From positions 496,001-560,000 of the forward strand of contig NZ_RKMB01000002.1 in assembly GCF_003797765.1 (NCBI RefSeq): 64,000 nucleotides of DNA, in the 5' to 3' direction. Position 1 is the first letter of the stretch, and every line of letters starts with the position of its first letter. Both the position numbers and the translations under genes were made by a program. The stretch comes from Ramlibacter sp. WS9 (lineage in GTDB: Bacteria > Pseudomonadota > Gammaproteobacteria > Burkholderiales > Burkholderiaceae_C). The notes beneath the pieces were generated by a model, which did no database searches, was not told where the DNA came from, and worked only from the letters and a program-made list of their open reading frames with translations. This document shows positions 35,881-44,532 of this stretch, in pieces.

Positions 35881-37674
35881 GTGATCCGGCAGACCATTCG
35901 CGCCCTTCAGCGCTACACAAAAGACAATGGCGGCTTTGTCGCGGCGACTCGCAAGGTAGCGCGACTCGCTTGGCTGCTCCTCAGGACGACAGGCTTCGCT
36001 GGACTCTTCACTGAAGTGCGTCAAACCTTGAAGGCGAGGCAGGCCCAGGTAGCGCTATTGCAGCGCAAGAAAATACTTGCCACTCTGGCCCAGAGCAAGC
36101 AGGTGGCAATCCTGACGACCCCTCACGCGATGTTTGTCGCGCACATGCTGAATCACGGGCTAGCCCGACGGGGCTTCCGCGTTTCAATCATTACATCGCC
36201 GCCCTCGTTGGGCTATGGAGATGCGATCTACTTGGTAATCAGCCCGCAGATGTTCGCGAGGCTACCAATGAACATGATCGCCTTCCAGATGGAGCAGTCC
36301 ACCAGCACACGATGGTTCACGCCGCGATACCTCGACCAGCTGCGTAACGCGGTGGCCATCCTGGACTATTCGCGAATCAACATCGACTACCTGACACGTC
36401 AGGGAATTCCTTATGGGAACATTTTTTACCTGCCGATCGCGCCCGTGCCGGACTACCTGGATTTGCTGTCCGAACACGGCCTAAATCTCGACCGTTCCGG
36501 CAGGAAAGACTATGACGTGCTGTTCTATGGTGACGTCAACAACGAGCGCCGCCGCACCATCCTCGGCAAGCTTGGCGAGCGGTTCAATGTGACCATCGTC
36601 GGCAACCTGTTCGGCCGCGAGCTGTACGACAAGCTGCTGAGAGCGCGTGTCGTCGTCAACATCCATTACTACGAGAACGCGCTGCTTGAAACCACGAGAA
36701 TCTCTGAGTGTCTTTCGCTGGGCGTCTCCGTGGTGTCGGAGAGCAGCTCTGACCGAAGCGATTACCCGGAGCTGGAGGCCCGCGTCCGCTATGTCAAGGT
36801 CGGCGACGTTGGGGCCATGATCGATGCCATCGAAAGCCTCCTCAGTGACGAAACCGACCCGGCAGCAGAGGCGCAAGCCGGCGAAGCGGAAACAGTCGGC
36901 GCGACGGCTTCCGCTTTCTACCTGGATCGGTTCCTGCTGGCCTTCGGGCTGACCGATTTCGAGACCATGTCGAGCACCGAGGCGCAGCCTCCGCGTTTCT
37001 CGACGGGGCGTATCTGCTTGAGCCTGCCGGAGACGATGGCTCGACGGAATTCCTTTCTTGCCCAGGGCCAATCGGCATACGAATTGTTCGATGGCATGCG
37101 CGGGGCGCAGGGCTGGATAGGTTGCGGGCTCAGCTACAAGTACTTGCTACAGCGTGCCAAGCGTGCAGGCCTTCCCCGGCTGTTGATCTGCGAAGACGAT
37201 GTGGTGCTGACGAGCGCCGCGGAAGACTCGTTGGCGGTGGTTTATGACTACCTGGACTCGATCGACGGGCAGTGGGATGTGTTCGCCGGATTGATCGCCC
37301 ATCTTCACCCGGACGTGACGGTCAGTCGCGTTGCCGAACACGGCGGACTAACGTTTGCCCATCTCGACAAGATGACCAGCATGGTGTTCAACATCTACAA
37401 CCGGTCGATCTACGATCTGCTGATCGCATGGGATGAATCTGACGAGAATCCGCGGAGCAACACAGTAGACCGATACCTGGAAAGCAGGGACAACTTGAGA
37501 GTTGTTACCGCCGTTCCCTTCATCGTCGGGCACTCGGAAGACGACACGTCGACCTTGTGGGGGTTTGGGAACAGGCAGTACGTCGAACTGATTTCGCGCA
37601 GCCAGTTGCTGCTGCAAAGCAAGGTCGACGCCGTCCGGGCGCAAGCGAATGCGGGAGGGTCTGGACAGGCCTGA
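35881..37674 (+). CDS. Two-domain glycosyltransferase: GT-B-like N-terminus plus GT25 C-terminus
   Basis: A 597-residue cytoplasmic enzyme from a GTG start. The N-terminal ~360 residues look like a GT-B glycosyltransferase: VAILTTPHAMFVAHMLNHGL, then DYDVLFYGDVNNERRRTIL, and ISECLSLGVSVVSESSSDR in the nucleotide-sugar site. Residues ~378-570 match family 25 LPS transferases: ISLPETMARR-like start, IGCGLSYKYLLQRAK near 420, and the metal motif LLICEDDVVLTS near 437. A single polypeptide could thus add two successive sugars. No signal or TM is seen. It is the last plus-strand gene of the cluster and converges on the methyltransferase at 37743. Confidence 0.8.
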   Translation: MIRQTIRALQRYTKDNGGFVAATRKVARLAWLLLRTTGFAGLFTEVRQTLKARQAQVALLQRKKILATLAQSKQVAILTTPHAMFVAHMLNHGLARRGFRVSIITSPPSLGYGDAIYLVISPQMFARLPMNMIAFQMEQSTSTRWFTPRYLDQLRNAVAILDYSRINIDYLTRQGIPYGNIFYLPIAPVPDYLDLLSEHGLNLDRSGRKDYDVLFYGDVNNERRRTILGKLGERFNVTIVGNLFGRELYDKLLRARVVVNIHYYENALLETTRISECLSLGVSVVSESSSDRSDYPELEARVRYVKVGDVGAMIDAIESLLSDETDPAAEAQAGEAETVGATASAFYLDRFLLAFGLTDFETMSSTEAQPPRFSTGRICLSLPETMARRNSFLAQGQSAYELFDGMRGAQGWIGCGLSYKYLLQRAKRAGLPRLLICEDDVVLTSAAEDSLAVVYDYLDSIDGQWDVFAGLIAHLHPDVTVSRVAEHGGLTFAHLDKMTSMVFNIYNRSIYDLLIAWDESDENPRSNTVDRYLESRDNLRVVTAVPFIVGHSEDDTSTLWGFGNRQYVELISRSQLLLQSKVDAVRAQANAGGSGQA

Positions 37675-37742
37675 CCCCGCGAGGAACAGCCAAGCCTCGG
37701 TCTTTGGTCGCGCGATACGCTACCGCGGATCGCCTTGATTTG

Positions 37743-38864
37743 CTAGCCGGGCGGAATGCTGGCGTTTCTGACGCAAAACTGAGGCGTCAGATGCATGTGA
37801 AAGCGCGGCTGCTCGACTTTGCCGATCTTCATTGCGGCAAACATATGTGTGGGGGTGATCTTGCCGGCATGAATGAGCTCCTCATCCTTTGCCTGCACTC
37901 GATCGATGAAATCGGTGGCCCAGCCGTCGGTCGGGTCAAAATTGTGGCCGAAACAGCGGTCCACAAATATGTCGATCACATTGCCGAACGGCACAAACAG
38001 CGCAAAATCGAAATGCTCGACGAGCAGGGGGAGAATGTCCTGCGCCCGGATGCCCTCGAAGCCTTCAGTGCTGCAATCAAAGTTGATGTAAAGAGGCTCG
38101 TGCCGGCGCAGCAGGTTGTTGTAGCGGCAGCGCTCCGGCAACTCCGACCAGAACGAGTGCACAACCTCCAGGGCTTCCGGCCACCGCATGTGCCCGTTGC
38201 GCCCGATCATGTCGTGCGCAAGAAAATAGCCGTCGGGACGCAAGTGTGTTTTTATCTCTTTGAAAATGTGTTCCAGCGCCACGAAGTGATGCAGCGCGTG
38301 ACTGGCGATCACCACGTCATACGCGCCTTCAAGCCGAATCTTGTTGATGTCTGTCGCGGTGAAGCGCAGCAACCCGTCGACGCCCGCGTCTTGCGCGAGC
38401 TTCTTGCCGCGGCCGAGCATGGCGGCGTTGAGGTCGACACATTCAATTGTGAAATTGCTGTGCCCTTTGTCGAGCAGTGACCGCGCCAACTTGACCTCCA
38501 CTTCGCAGTTACCCGAACCCAAGTTGATGATTCGTGTGGGTCGTCCTGCGGCCACCCGCAGCACTTCGTCGGCATGCTTGAGTAGAAACTCAGTGTCGTT
38601 CGTGAAATCGAACTTCTCGAGCATCGGCTTCACGTATTTGCCGGCCCAGTAGCCGTGAATCTCGGGTAGATTTGCCACCTTCTCCACGCCCTCGAAAGTC
38701 CGGATCTCCGCCGCGAGCTTCGAAGCGTAACTGCGCTTGGGTGAAGGTTCCACAAGCAGCGGCCGAACGCTTGCCACGAAGCGGTCCCAACCCGGCATAC
38801 GCTGGAGCCGGAGCATGTGGGCCAAGCGCGTCCCGGCACGTCTCACGTTGGTTCGGATCATCAA
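37743..38864 (-). CDS. Class I SAM-dependent methyltransferase
   Basis: A 373-residue protein whose central domain (~105-260) is a class I methyltransferase. Motif I is IINLGSGNCEVEVKLA near residue 111, followed by IECVDLNAAMLGRG and YDVVIASHALHHF near 184. The N-terminal 100 residues and the long C-terminal extension (~270-373, with FDFALFVPFGNVIDIFVDRCFG) are not recognisable and may bind the acceptor. It is the last gene of the minus-strand series, 137 bp after the GT2 gene, a gap in which I see nothing definite. Confidence 0.8.
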   Translation of the reverse strand: MMIRTNVRRAGTRLAHMLRLQRMPGWDRFVASVRPLLVEPSPKRSYASKLAAEIRTFEGVEKVANLPEIHGYWAGKYVKPMLEKFDFTNDTEFLLKHADEVLRVAAGRPTRIINLGSGNCEVEVKLARSLLDKGHSNFTIECVDLNAAMLGRGKKLAQDAGVDGLLRFTATDINKIRLEGAYDVVIASHALHHFVALEHIFKEIKTHLRPDGYFLAHDMIGRNGHMRWPEALEVVHSFWSELPERCRYNNLLRRHEPLYINFDCSTEGFEGIRAQDILPLLVEHFDFALFVPFGNVIDIFVDRCFGHNFDPTDGWATDFIDRVQAKDEELIHAGKITPTHMFAAMKIGKVEQPRFHMHLTPQFCVRNASIPPG

Positions 38865-39001
38865 GTTTCTCCAGTACTCTTGGGGCCAATATCCGCGCTG
38901 CGATCAGCCTGACATGCATAAGCCACGCTGCAGAGACCATTATGCTCAGTTCCCCGGGGAAATCGCCCGCACAGGCTCCTCACGCCTTGCATAGAGGCCC
39001 G

Positions 39002-40021
39002 CTACCGCACGGCCGGGATGCCATGCTTCCATAGCATCTGCAGCTTGTACGGAATCCACTGAAAAACCGAAAAGAATTGCCGGGCGGTGCTGCGCCGGTT
39101 GCCCTGCACCCATCGGCGGCGCTCGCGCAGCAGATGCCGTTGTTTCCAGAGCGACATCAGGCAGGCTCCATAGATCTCGCGCCACACGCGCAGGTCCCGT
39201 TTGATGAGAGTCAGCACCGCTCCCTCGCACGCCAGCGCCGCGAGATGAAGGGGAAAAAGCAGTGCGAAATGAGGCGCCGGACAGGTCAGCACCATCACAT
39301 AGGACTTGTTGCGCTCGGAGAGCGCCCTGCGTCGGAAGGAGGTGACGAGGCGGCCCTGATCCACCTTTCCCCCGCCAAAGCTGTGGCCGACACGGTGCTT
39401 GTAGCCGCTCGCCCGTACGGCGATGACCCGGTATCCCATCAGGCGGGCACGGCAGCAAAGGTACAGGTCTTCGCCAATGCTCCCGAACCATTCGGGAAAG
39501 CCGTCCAACTCTCTCCAGAGGGCGCATGGGATCCAGAGGCACGCCCCCATCACCATCCCGACGTCTTCGCGGCGCGGGTCCTGATTGGGCACGGGGTTAA
39601 GGAAGGCATCAAGCATGCTGCCCCGGTCGAGCAGTTCCCCACTGGCGCAATCGAATTGCGGAAGAGTCAAGATGGCTGGCGTATCCAGTTCGCGAGCCGC
39701 GGACAGCAGGTGTTGCAGCGCGTCCGGATGCAGCGCCGCGTCGTTATTGAGAAGCAGCAGGTAGTCGCCACTGGCCACTGCGGCCATGCGGTTGTTGGCA
39801 ATGCAGAATCCTACGTTTTCCGAGCTCTCTAGCAGCTTCGCCGCGGGATATTTCAGCCGCACATGCGCTGCGGACCCATCGCTGGACGCGTCGTCGTGGA
39901 CAAGGATCTCCACGGCGATGTCGCCTTGCTGCTCCAGGATCGAGCGTAGGCACTCGTCGATGACGTCCATTCCGTTGTAGTTGGCAACGCAAACCGAAAC
40001 CAGGGGCCGTTGCGCCGTCAT
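39002..40021 (-). CDS. Family 2 glycosyltransferase, rhamnosyltransferase-like
   Basis: A 339-residue GT2 enzyme. The GT-A fold starts at VSVCVANYNGMDVIDECL. DDASSDGS is the nucleotide-binding turn, and LLLNNDAALHPDA is the DxD-equivalent (NND) seen in rhamnosyltransferases of the WbbL type. Tryptophan-rich acceptor segments such as GFPEWFGSIGEDLYLCCRA follow. The C-terminus has hydrophobic helices that may associate with the membrane. The ATG at 40021 overlaps the epimerase stop by 4 bp. The sugar is not determined. Confidence 0.85.
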   Translation of the reverse strand: MTAQRPLVSVCVANYNGMDVIDECLRSILEQQGDIAVEILVHDDASSDGSAAHVRLKYPAAKLLESSENVGFCIANNRMAAVASGDYLLLLNNDAALHPDALQHLLSAARELDTPAILTLPQFDCASGELLDRGSMLDAFLNPVPNQDPRREDVGMVMGACLWIPCALWRELDGFPEWFGSIGEDLYLCCRARLMGYRVIAVRASGYKHRVGHSFGGGKVDQGRLVTSFRRRALSERNKSYVMVLTCPAPHFALLFPLHLAALACEGAVLTLIKRDLRVWREIYGACLMSLWKQRHLLRERRRWVQGNRRSTARQFFSVFQWIPYKLQMLWKHGIPAVR

Positions 40022-40878
40022 TTCTTGTTCAGCCAATTCCAGGCGAGATCGAGGCCATCCGCAAGGGAGACTTTCGGTTGCCAACCGAGATGCTGCCGGA
40101 TACGCGATGTGTCCAGCACCACGCCGCGAACATCGATGCTGCGAGCAGCCCGGTAGACCGTGTTCACCGGCCTGCCTGACACGAGTTCGACCATGCGGCG
40201 CAGCTGGTTGACACTTGCGCCGATGCCGCTGCCGAGGTTGTACGTTCTGCGATCGTGCGGAAGCCTGATCAAGCGTACGGTCGCTTCGACAACGTCGTCA
40301 ATATAGATGTAGTCCCGCACGTTTTCTCCGTCGCCCCAGATCTCCAGCGTGGTGCCGTGAAACGCGTGGTCGAGCAAGGTGCGCACCAAGCCGAACCCGC
40401 TTTTTAGCTTCTGGCCTGCTCCATAGGCATTGGAGGGCCGAAGGATGGAGACGGCGCGACCTTGATCGTGTGCGGCCTTGCAGAGCGCTTCCTGCGATGC
40501 CTTGGCCGCGCCGTGGTCCGAAAGCGGAAAAAGCGGTGCATCTTCCGGCACTGGCAGGCGAAGCGGATTTCCATAAATGGCTCCGCCGGACGAAAAGTAG
40601 ATCAGGTGCGTCTCCGGATGAGGCTGCAGGGCTCCCAGGAGTCGCGAGGTCAAGGCGACGTTTTCAAGTTCGAGGGCGGGTTGGCCGGCCGATGATGAGG
40701 GCGTCGTCGCGGAGGCCAGATGAACCACCGTACCGCAGACGCGCAGCGATTGTTCGAGCCGCCAGATGTCGGTACGGCCCACCGTATGGACAACGAACCC
40801 CTCCTGCTCAAGGCGAGTCCCCAATGCGGTCCCGATGAAGCCCGTGCCTCCAAGCAGTAGCACGCTGCGCCCGTTCAT
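40018..40878 (-). CDS. NAD-dependent epimerase/dehydratase-like protein with altered active site
   Basis: A 286-residue extended short-chain dehydrogenase. The NAD-binding GGTGFIGTALGTRL is at residues 9-22, followed by VVHLASATTPS and FSSGGAIYGNP. The catalytic YxxxK position reads SDHGAAKASQE: the lysine is present but the tyrosine is His (codon CAC). RPSNAYGAGQ and the substrate loop GDGENVRDYIYIDDVV are normal. In UDP-glucose 4-epimerase-like enzymes the Tyr is the acid/base, so activity may be changed or lost. The ATG at 40878 overlaps the GT4 stop by 4 bp and the gene is translationally coupled to the downstream GT2 gene. Confidence 0.85.
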   Translation of the reverse strand: MNGRSVLLLGGTGFIGTALGTRLEQEGFVVHTVGRTDIWRLEQSLRVCGTVVHLASATTPSSSAGQPALELENVALTSRLLGALQPHPETHLIYFSSGGAIYGNPLRLPVPEDAPLFPLSDHGAAKASQEALCKAAHDQGRAVSILRPSNAYGAGQKLKSGFGLVRTLLDHAFHGTTLEIWGDGENVRDYIYIDDVVEATVRLIRLPHDRRTYNLGSGIGASVNQLRRMVELVSGRPVNTVYRAARSIDVRGVVLDTSRIRQHLGWQPKVSLADGLDLAWNWLNKK

Positions 40879-41996
40879 GTCCGGCGCTCCAGAAGGCTCG
40901 CATACGCGGCGGCATACCGCCCGGCGCAGCTGGCCCAGGTCCCGACGGAGTCCATGACCCACCTGCGCGCGGCCTGCCCCGCTGCCCGGTTATTGACGGG
41001 GTCCTCCAGCCATTCGAGGCCTTGGCTCAGTTGGCCCGGGCCGGCCGCCAGCCAGCCGGTCTTGCCATGCTGCAACACGTCGCGATGGGCCGGCAAGTCG
41101 GACGCAAGCACTGGCAATCCGGCAGCCATTGCCTCCAGCATCACTTGCGGGCGCCCTTCGTCATGGCGGCTCAATGTGATCAGCCCGCACGCCATGGGGA
41201 ACCATCGCTCCTGTAGCTCTGCCGGATGGGTGGGGCCATGGTATTGGACCCATGAAGGGAGGTCAATTTGTTCTTGCATCGGGCCAAAAAGATGCAGCTG
41301 CCGCTGCGGGCCGAACAATCCATCACCCCAATCGAACAGGTGGCCGATCTTGTTTTTGGTAAGGCGCGTGATGGCCAGCCAATGACGCGTCGAGTCCGTC
41401 GGAATTGGCCGCACCATTTCAAACCACGAATCGTCGACGCCAAAAGCGATTGGGCGAATTTCGGCCAAGTCACCAAAAGCCTGCTCCAGTGCCGGCCGCA
41501 TCCACTCCGCATTCGGCGCGAGTATGGCGCGACGCTGGCGCAGCACAGCGCGCAATAGCATCTTCATGCCTGGTAGCCGCAACAAAGCGAAGTCCGTTCC
41601 GAGCACTGTGATCAACGCGGGTGTGGTGCTGCCCCATAGCGGCAGCGCGTTCTGCAGCCAATTGACGTGTGCCACGTCGGCGCGCTGCTTGCGATAGGCG
41701 CGCCCTAGCCGCAAAACCAGGCCAAGGATCGTTCCTATGGCCTGGACCCTATGCACGCGCATCAAGTGCGCAATGCCGCCCCGCTGCGCCAGCCGGGCCA
41801 GCCACTCGGCGTCTGCCGAAGTGGAAGCAGACGCAACCGCGGCGGGAATTTGGCCAGGAGGCGCCCACAGTGAGAGCGTCATGTCGTCACGCGCGGCCAA
41901 CGCTGTGACGAGGTTTGCGATGAAACGTCCGCGCCAGTCCTGTGGGCCCTCGGGGTACGACGTGCTGGTCATCAGCACGTGCAGAGCCGGGTTCAT
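40875..41996 (-). CDS. Family 4 glycosyltransferase
   Basis: A 373-residue retaining GT-B glycosyltransferase. The acceptor-side N-terminal domain begins at LHVLMTSTSYPEGPQDWRGRF. The donor-site signature is LSRHDEGRPQVMLEAMAAGLP, with the E-x7-E pair near residues 287-295. No membrane segment is visible, so it acts on the cytoplasmic face. It overlaps the SGNH gene and the epimerase gene by 4 bp each, so the five minus-strand genes from the MBOAT gene to the GT2 gene read as one transcript. The sugar is unknown. Confidence 0.88.
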   Translation of the reverse strand: MNPALHVLMTSTSYPEGPQDWRGRFIANLVTALAARDDMTLSLWAPPGQIPAAVASASTSADAEWLARLAQRGGIAHLMRVHRVQAIGTILGLVLRLGRAYRKQRADVAHVNWLQNALPLWGSTTPALITVLGTDFALLRLPGMKMLLRAVLRQRRAILAPNAEWMRPALEQAFGDLAEIRPIAFGVDDSWFEMVRPIPTDSTRHWLAITRLTKNKIGHLFDWGDGLFGPQRQLHLFGPMQEQIDLPSWVQYHGPTHPAELQERWFPMACGLITLSRHDEGRPQVMLEAMAAGLPVLASDLPAHRDVLQHGKTGWLAAGPGQLSQGLEWLEDPVNNRAAGQAARRWVMDSVGTWASCAGRYAAAYASLLERRT

Positions 41997-43129
41997 GGCG
42001 AACGATCCAAACCAAGGCCCGCAGCCCTGACAAACGCGGTTGTGAATGCCGGCACATCACGCTGGTCCAGATGGGATCCGTCCGGGCAAGCAAAGCGCGA
42101 CAATTCGGGGTGCTCTTGCGAATGGATAGCGTGGGCGCTTGTGGTGGCCGCCACCCTATCCCAGTACAGGGATTTGGGAAAGCGCCTGGTATCTGCTTCG
42201 TGAACAAGACCACTGGTCGGCAAGCTGACGATGATGACTTTGCCGCCACGGGATTGAATGGCCGCCACGGTGCGCTCCAGGTCGACGAGTCCCTTCGTCG
42301 TTTGTGCACTCGCCGCCGTTGGTTCGAGCCGGCTCACGTAGTCCTCCACTTTCTGCGCGAGGCGATCGGCTGGCAGGCTTGTGTCGATCTCTGGGGGATT
42401 TCCAAGGTGCCTCAGAACTCGGCTCAAATAGAAATCGGGCATCTTCACGCGCTGGTAGTCGGCGCGCCGAGAGCGATCCGCGAAAGTTGACAGGTACTGT
42501 GGGGTTGCTTCGGGATTGATGATGCGGTTCTGAAAGGCATCCCACGGGCGCCCGCCGTCGGCGTAGTTGATCAGGTGATTGCGCATGGCATCGGACATCC
42601 GCGCGTCGATGTCCCGGTAGGTCGGCCACCGTATTTTCCCGTCGGCACTGGTCTCGTATTCAGCTTGGAAATCATGACTCGCTCCCGACGATTGCCGCTC
42701 AAGTGAAACTGGGCCGGGTATCAGATCGAGAACGACGGTACCTCGGATTGACGGGTCATGTGCCAAGCCCTCCAGCACCGGAACGTACGAGCTGCCATCG
42801 ATGGCCAGCTGCACGGGCTCGAGCCCGGTGGTCCTACGCAGGATGTCCAAGTCGATGTCTAACTGGATCCGAGAGGCCCCCACCAGGATCAAAGCACGCT
42901 TGCCGAGTGCGGAAGCCCGCTCGCGCTCCTTGAGCCAGAGCGCCTGGGTGTCATGGACCGTGGGAGCGAAACCTCTTCGCGCCAAAATGATCTCTGTCGT
43001 CGCGACAAAGGCGAGTAATGTCAACAACGCGCCGCCAATAGTCAGCTTCCAAGCGCGTGGGGGGGGCCACTCAGAATTGGAAATAAATGAAAGCACGCGG
43101 CTCACCTCCGGACACCAGAAAGATGCCAA
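41993..43129 (-). CDS. SGNH-hydrolase-like membrane-anchored protein paired with MBOAT
   Basis: Up to 378 residues: a short N-terminal cytoplasmic piece, one TM helix (~33-50, GGALLTLLAFVATTEIIL) and a periplasmic domain. ALILVGASRIQLDID provides a possible block I nucleophile Ser, and CPDGSHLDQRD near the C-terminus provides the Asp-His pair of block V. Together these make an SGNH-type acyl transferase or esterase candidate. It follows an MBOAT gene with a 59-bp overlap if the first ATG is used; an internal GTG start would shorten this. In AlgI/AlgJ- and PatA/PatB-type systems such a partner takes the acetyl group delivered by the MBOAT protein and puts it on the glycan. Confidence 0.75.
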   Translation of the reverse strand: MASFWCPEVSRVLSFISNSEWPPPRAWKLTIGGALLTLLAFVATTEIILARRGFAPTVHDTQALWLKERERASALGKRALILVGASRIQLDIDLDILRRTTGLEPVQLAIDGSSYVPVLEGLAHDPSIRGTVVLDLIPGPVSLERQSSGASHDFQAEYETSADGKIRWPTYRDIDARMSDAMRNHLINYADGGRPWDAFQNRIINPEATPQYLSTFADRSRRADYQRVKMPDFYLSRVLRHLGNPPEIDTSLPADRLAQKVEDYVSRLEPTAASAQTTKGLVDLERTVAAIQSRGGKVIIVSLPTSGLVHEADTRRFPKSLYWDRVAATTSAHAIHSQEHPELSRFACPDGSHLDQRDVPAFTTAFVRAAGLGLDRSP

Positions 43130-44477
43130 TCAGGCAGATCCCCAAGAGCATAGTCTGTGCTGGGCGCGGGATTGCAAGAAACCAACCACCTGAGGTGCGG
43201 TCCCGACCCCAAATGTGCAGGATCACCAGCGCCAGTGAACAGCCCGAGGACGCGAACAAAGTGCCGGGTGGAAGATCAGGGAAGCCAGGCCGCGCCAGCG
43301 CCGAGAGAACTGCGAGAGCGTTGCCCGCGTCAGAGGCCCTGAAGGGTATCCAGGTCAAGGTGGCGACCAGGAACGTAGCCACCGCCATCCCGGCACTCGA
43401 AAAGTATCGGCCGATCAACCGCAAGTGTCGCCGGCCAAGCCGCTCGAGCAGCAGATAGGTACCATGCAAGCCGCCCCAAAACAGGAACATCAACGAAGCG
43501 CCGTGCCACAAACCACCGAGCAGCATGGTCACCATGAGATTTCGGCCGACTCGAAGCGTCGTTCCGCGGCCTCCTCCCAGCGGGATATAGAGGTAGTCCC
43601 TCAGCCACGAGGACAGCGAGATGTGCCACCTGCGCCAGAAATCGGAAAAACCGATCGCGCCGTATGGAGAGCGAAAGTTCAGTGGGAAGATGAAGCCGAA
43701 GCACAGGGCCAAGCCAATGGCACATGTTGAATAGCCGGCGAAGTCGCAGAAGATTTGCCCTGAGAACGCCAAGACGCCGGCCCAGGCATCCCACGCGCTG
43801 GCGCTCTGCGGTGAGTTGTAGAGTTGGTCCACCACCGGAGCGAAAATGGTGTCGGCGAGCACGGTCTTTTGGAAAAGACCGAGCACGAACAGAGCAAGAC
43901 CCCATCCAACTTGCTGGCCCGTGACGGTCCTTGGCGTGTCAAGTTGAGGAAGAAAGTGGCTTGCGCGGACGATGGGTCCGGCCACTAGCTGCGGGAAGAA
44001 GCTCATGTACAACGCGAAGTCCAGCAGCGAAGCCGGCGCCAGCGTCTGCCGCCGATAGACGTCAATCGTGTACGACAAGGCGTGGAAGGTGTAGAAGGAA
44101 ATGCCGATCGGCAACATCACATCGAAGGGCGCAGGCTTGAACTGCACGCCCGCCACCGCGAGCGCCGCAACGAACTGTTCGAGCACGAAGGCGGCGTACT
44201 TGAAGTAGGCCAACGGGATGAGGAGGACGAAGACGCTCGCGACCAGATACCGCTTTCGAATTGCTTCCGATTCCTGGAGCTGGACCAGTCGTACGAGCCA
44301 CCAGGTCACCACCGTGATGGCTAGCAGCAAGAGGATGAATGGTGGGTTCCACGCGGCGTAGAAAAGCAGGCTGGCCGCCAGAAGAATGAGCTTCTTGGCT
44401 CTCCAGCTCCGGGCGATCCTGTGCGCGCTAAACACGACAATCAGAAACAGCAGAAAGCTGAGCGTGTTAAATGGCAT
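43071..44477 (-). CDS. MBOAT family O-acyltransferase (AlgI/PatA-like)
   Basis: A 468-residue polytopic membrane protein. It has FNTLSFLLFLIVVF at the start, the family segment MLPIGISFYTFHALSYTIDVYR, the RRWHISLSSWLRDYLYIPLG box, and the invariant histidine in GGLWHGASLMFLFWGGLHG (near residue 325). Such proteins move acetyl groups from cytoplasmic acetyl-CoA across the membrane to O-acetylate exported polysaccharides. The SGNH-like gene immediately downstream is the probable periplasmic partner. It is preceded by a 55-bp gap from the Dpm1-like gene. Confidence 0.93.
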   Translation of the reverse strand: MPFNTLSFLLFLIVVFSAHRIARSWRAKKLILLAASLLFYAAWNPPFILLLLAITVVTWWLVRLVQLQESEAIRKRYLVASVFVLLIPLAYFKYAAFVLEQFVAALAVAGVQFKPAPFDVMLPIGISFYTFHALSYTIDVYRRQTLAPASLLDFALYMSFFPQLVAGPIVRASHFLPQLDTPRTVTGQQVGWGLALFVLGLFQKTVLADTIFAPVVDQLYNSPQSASAWDAWAGVLAFSGQIFCDFAGYSTCAIGLALCFGFIFPLNFRSPYGAIGFSDFWRRWHISLSSWLRDYLYIPLGGGRGTTLRVGRNLMVTMLLGGLWHGASLMFLFWGGLHGTYLLLERLGRRHLRLIGRYFSSAGMAVATFLVATLTWIPFRASDAGNALAVLSALARPGFPDLPPGTLFASSGCSLALVILHIWGRDRTSGGWFLAIPRPAQTMLLGICLIGIFLVSGGEPRAFIYFQF

Positions 44478-44532
44478 GGGCGTTGTGGCCTGCGTTCCAC
44501 TTTGCGCGCTTCAACTGCGCATCAAATCGTGT

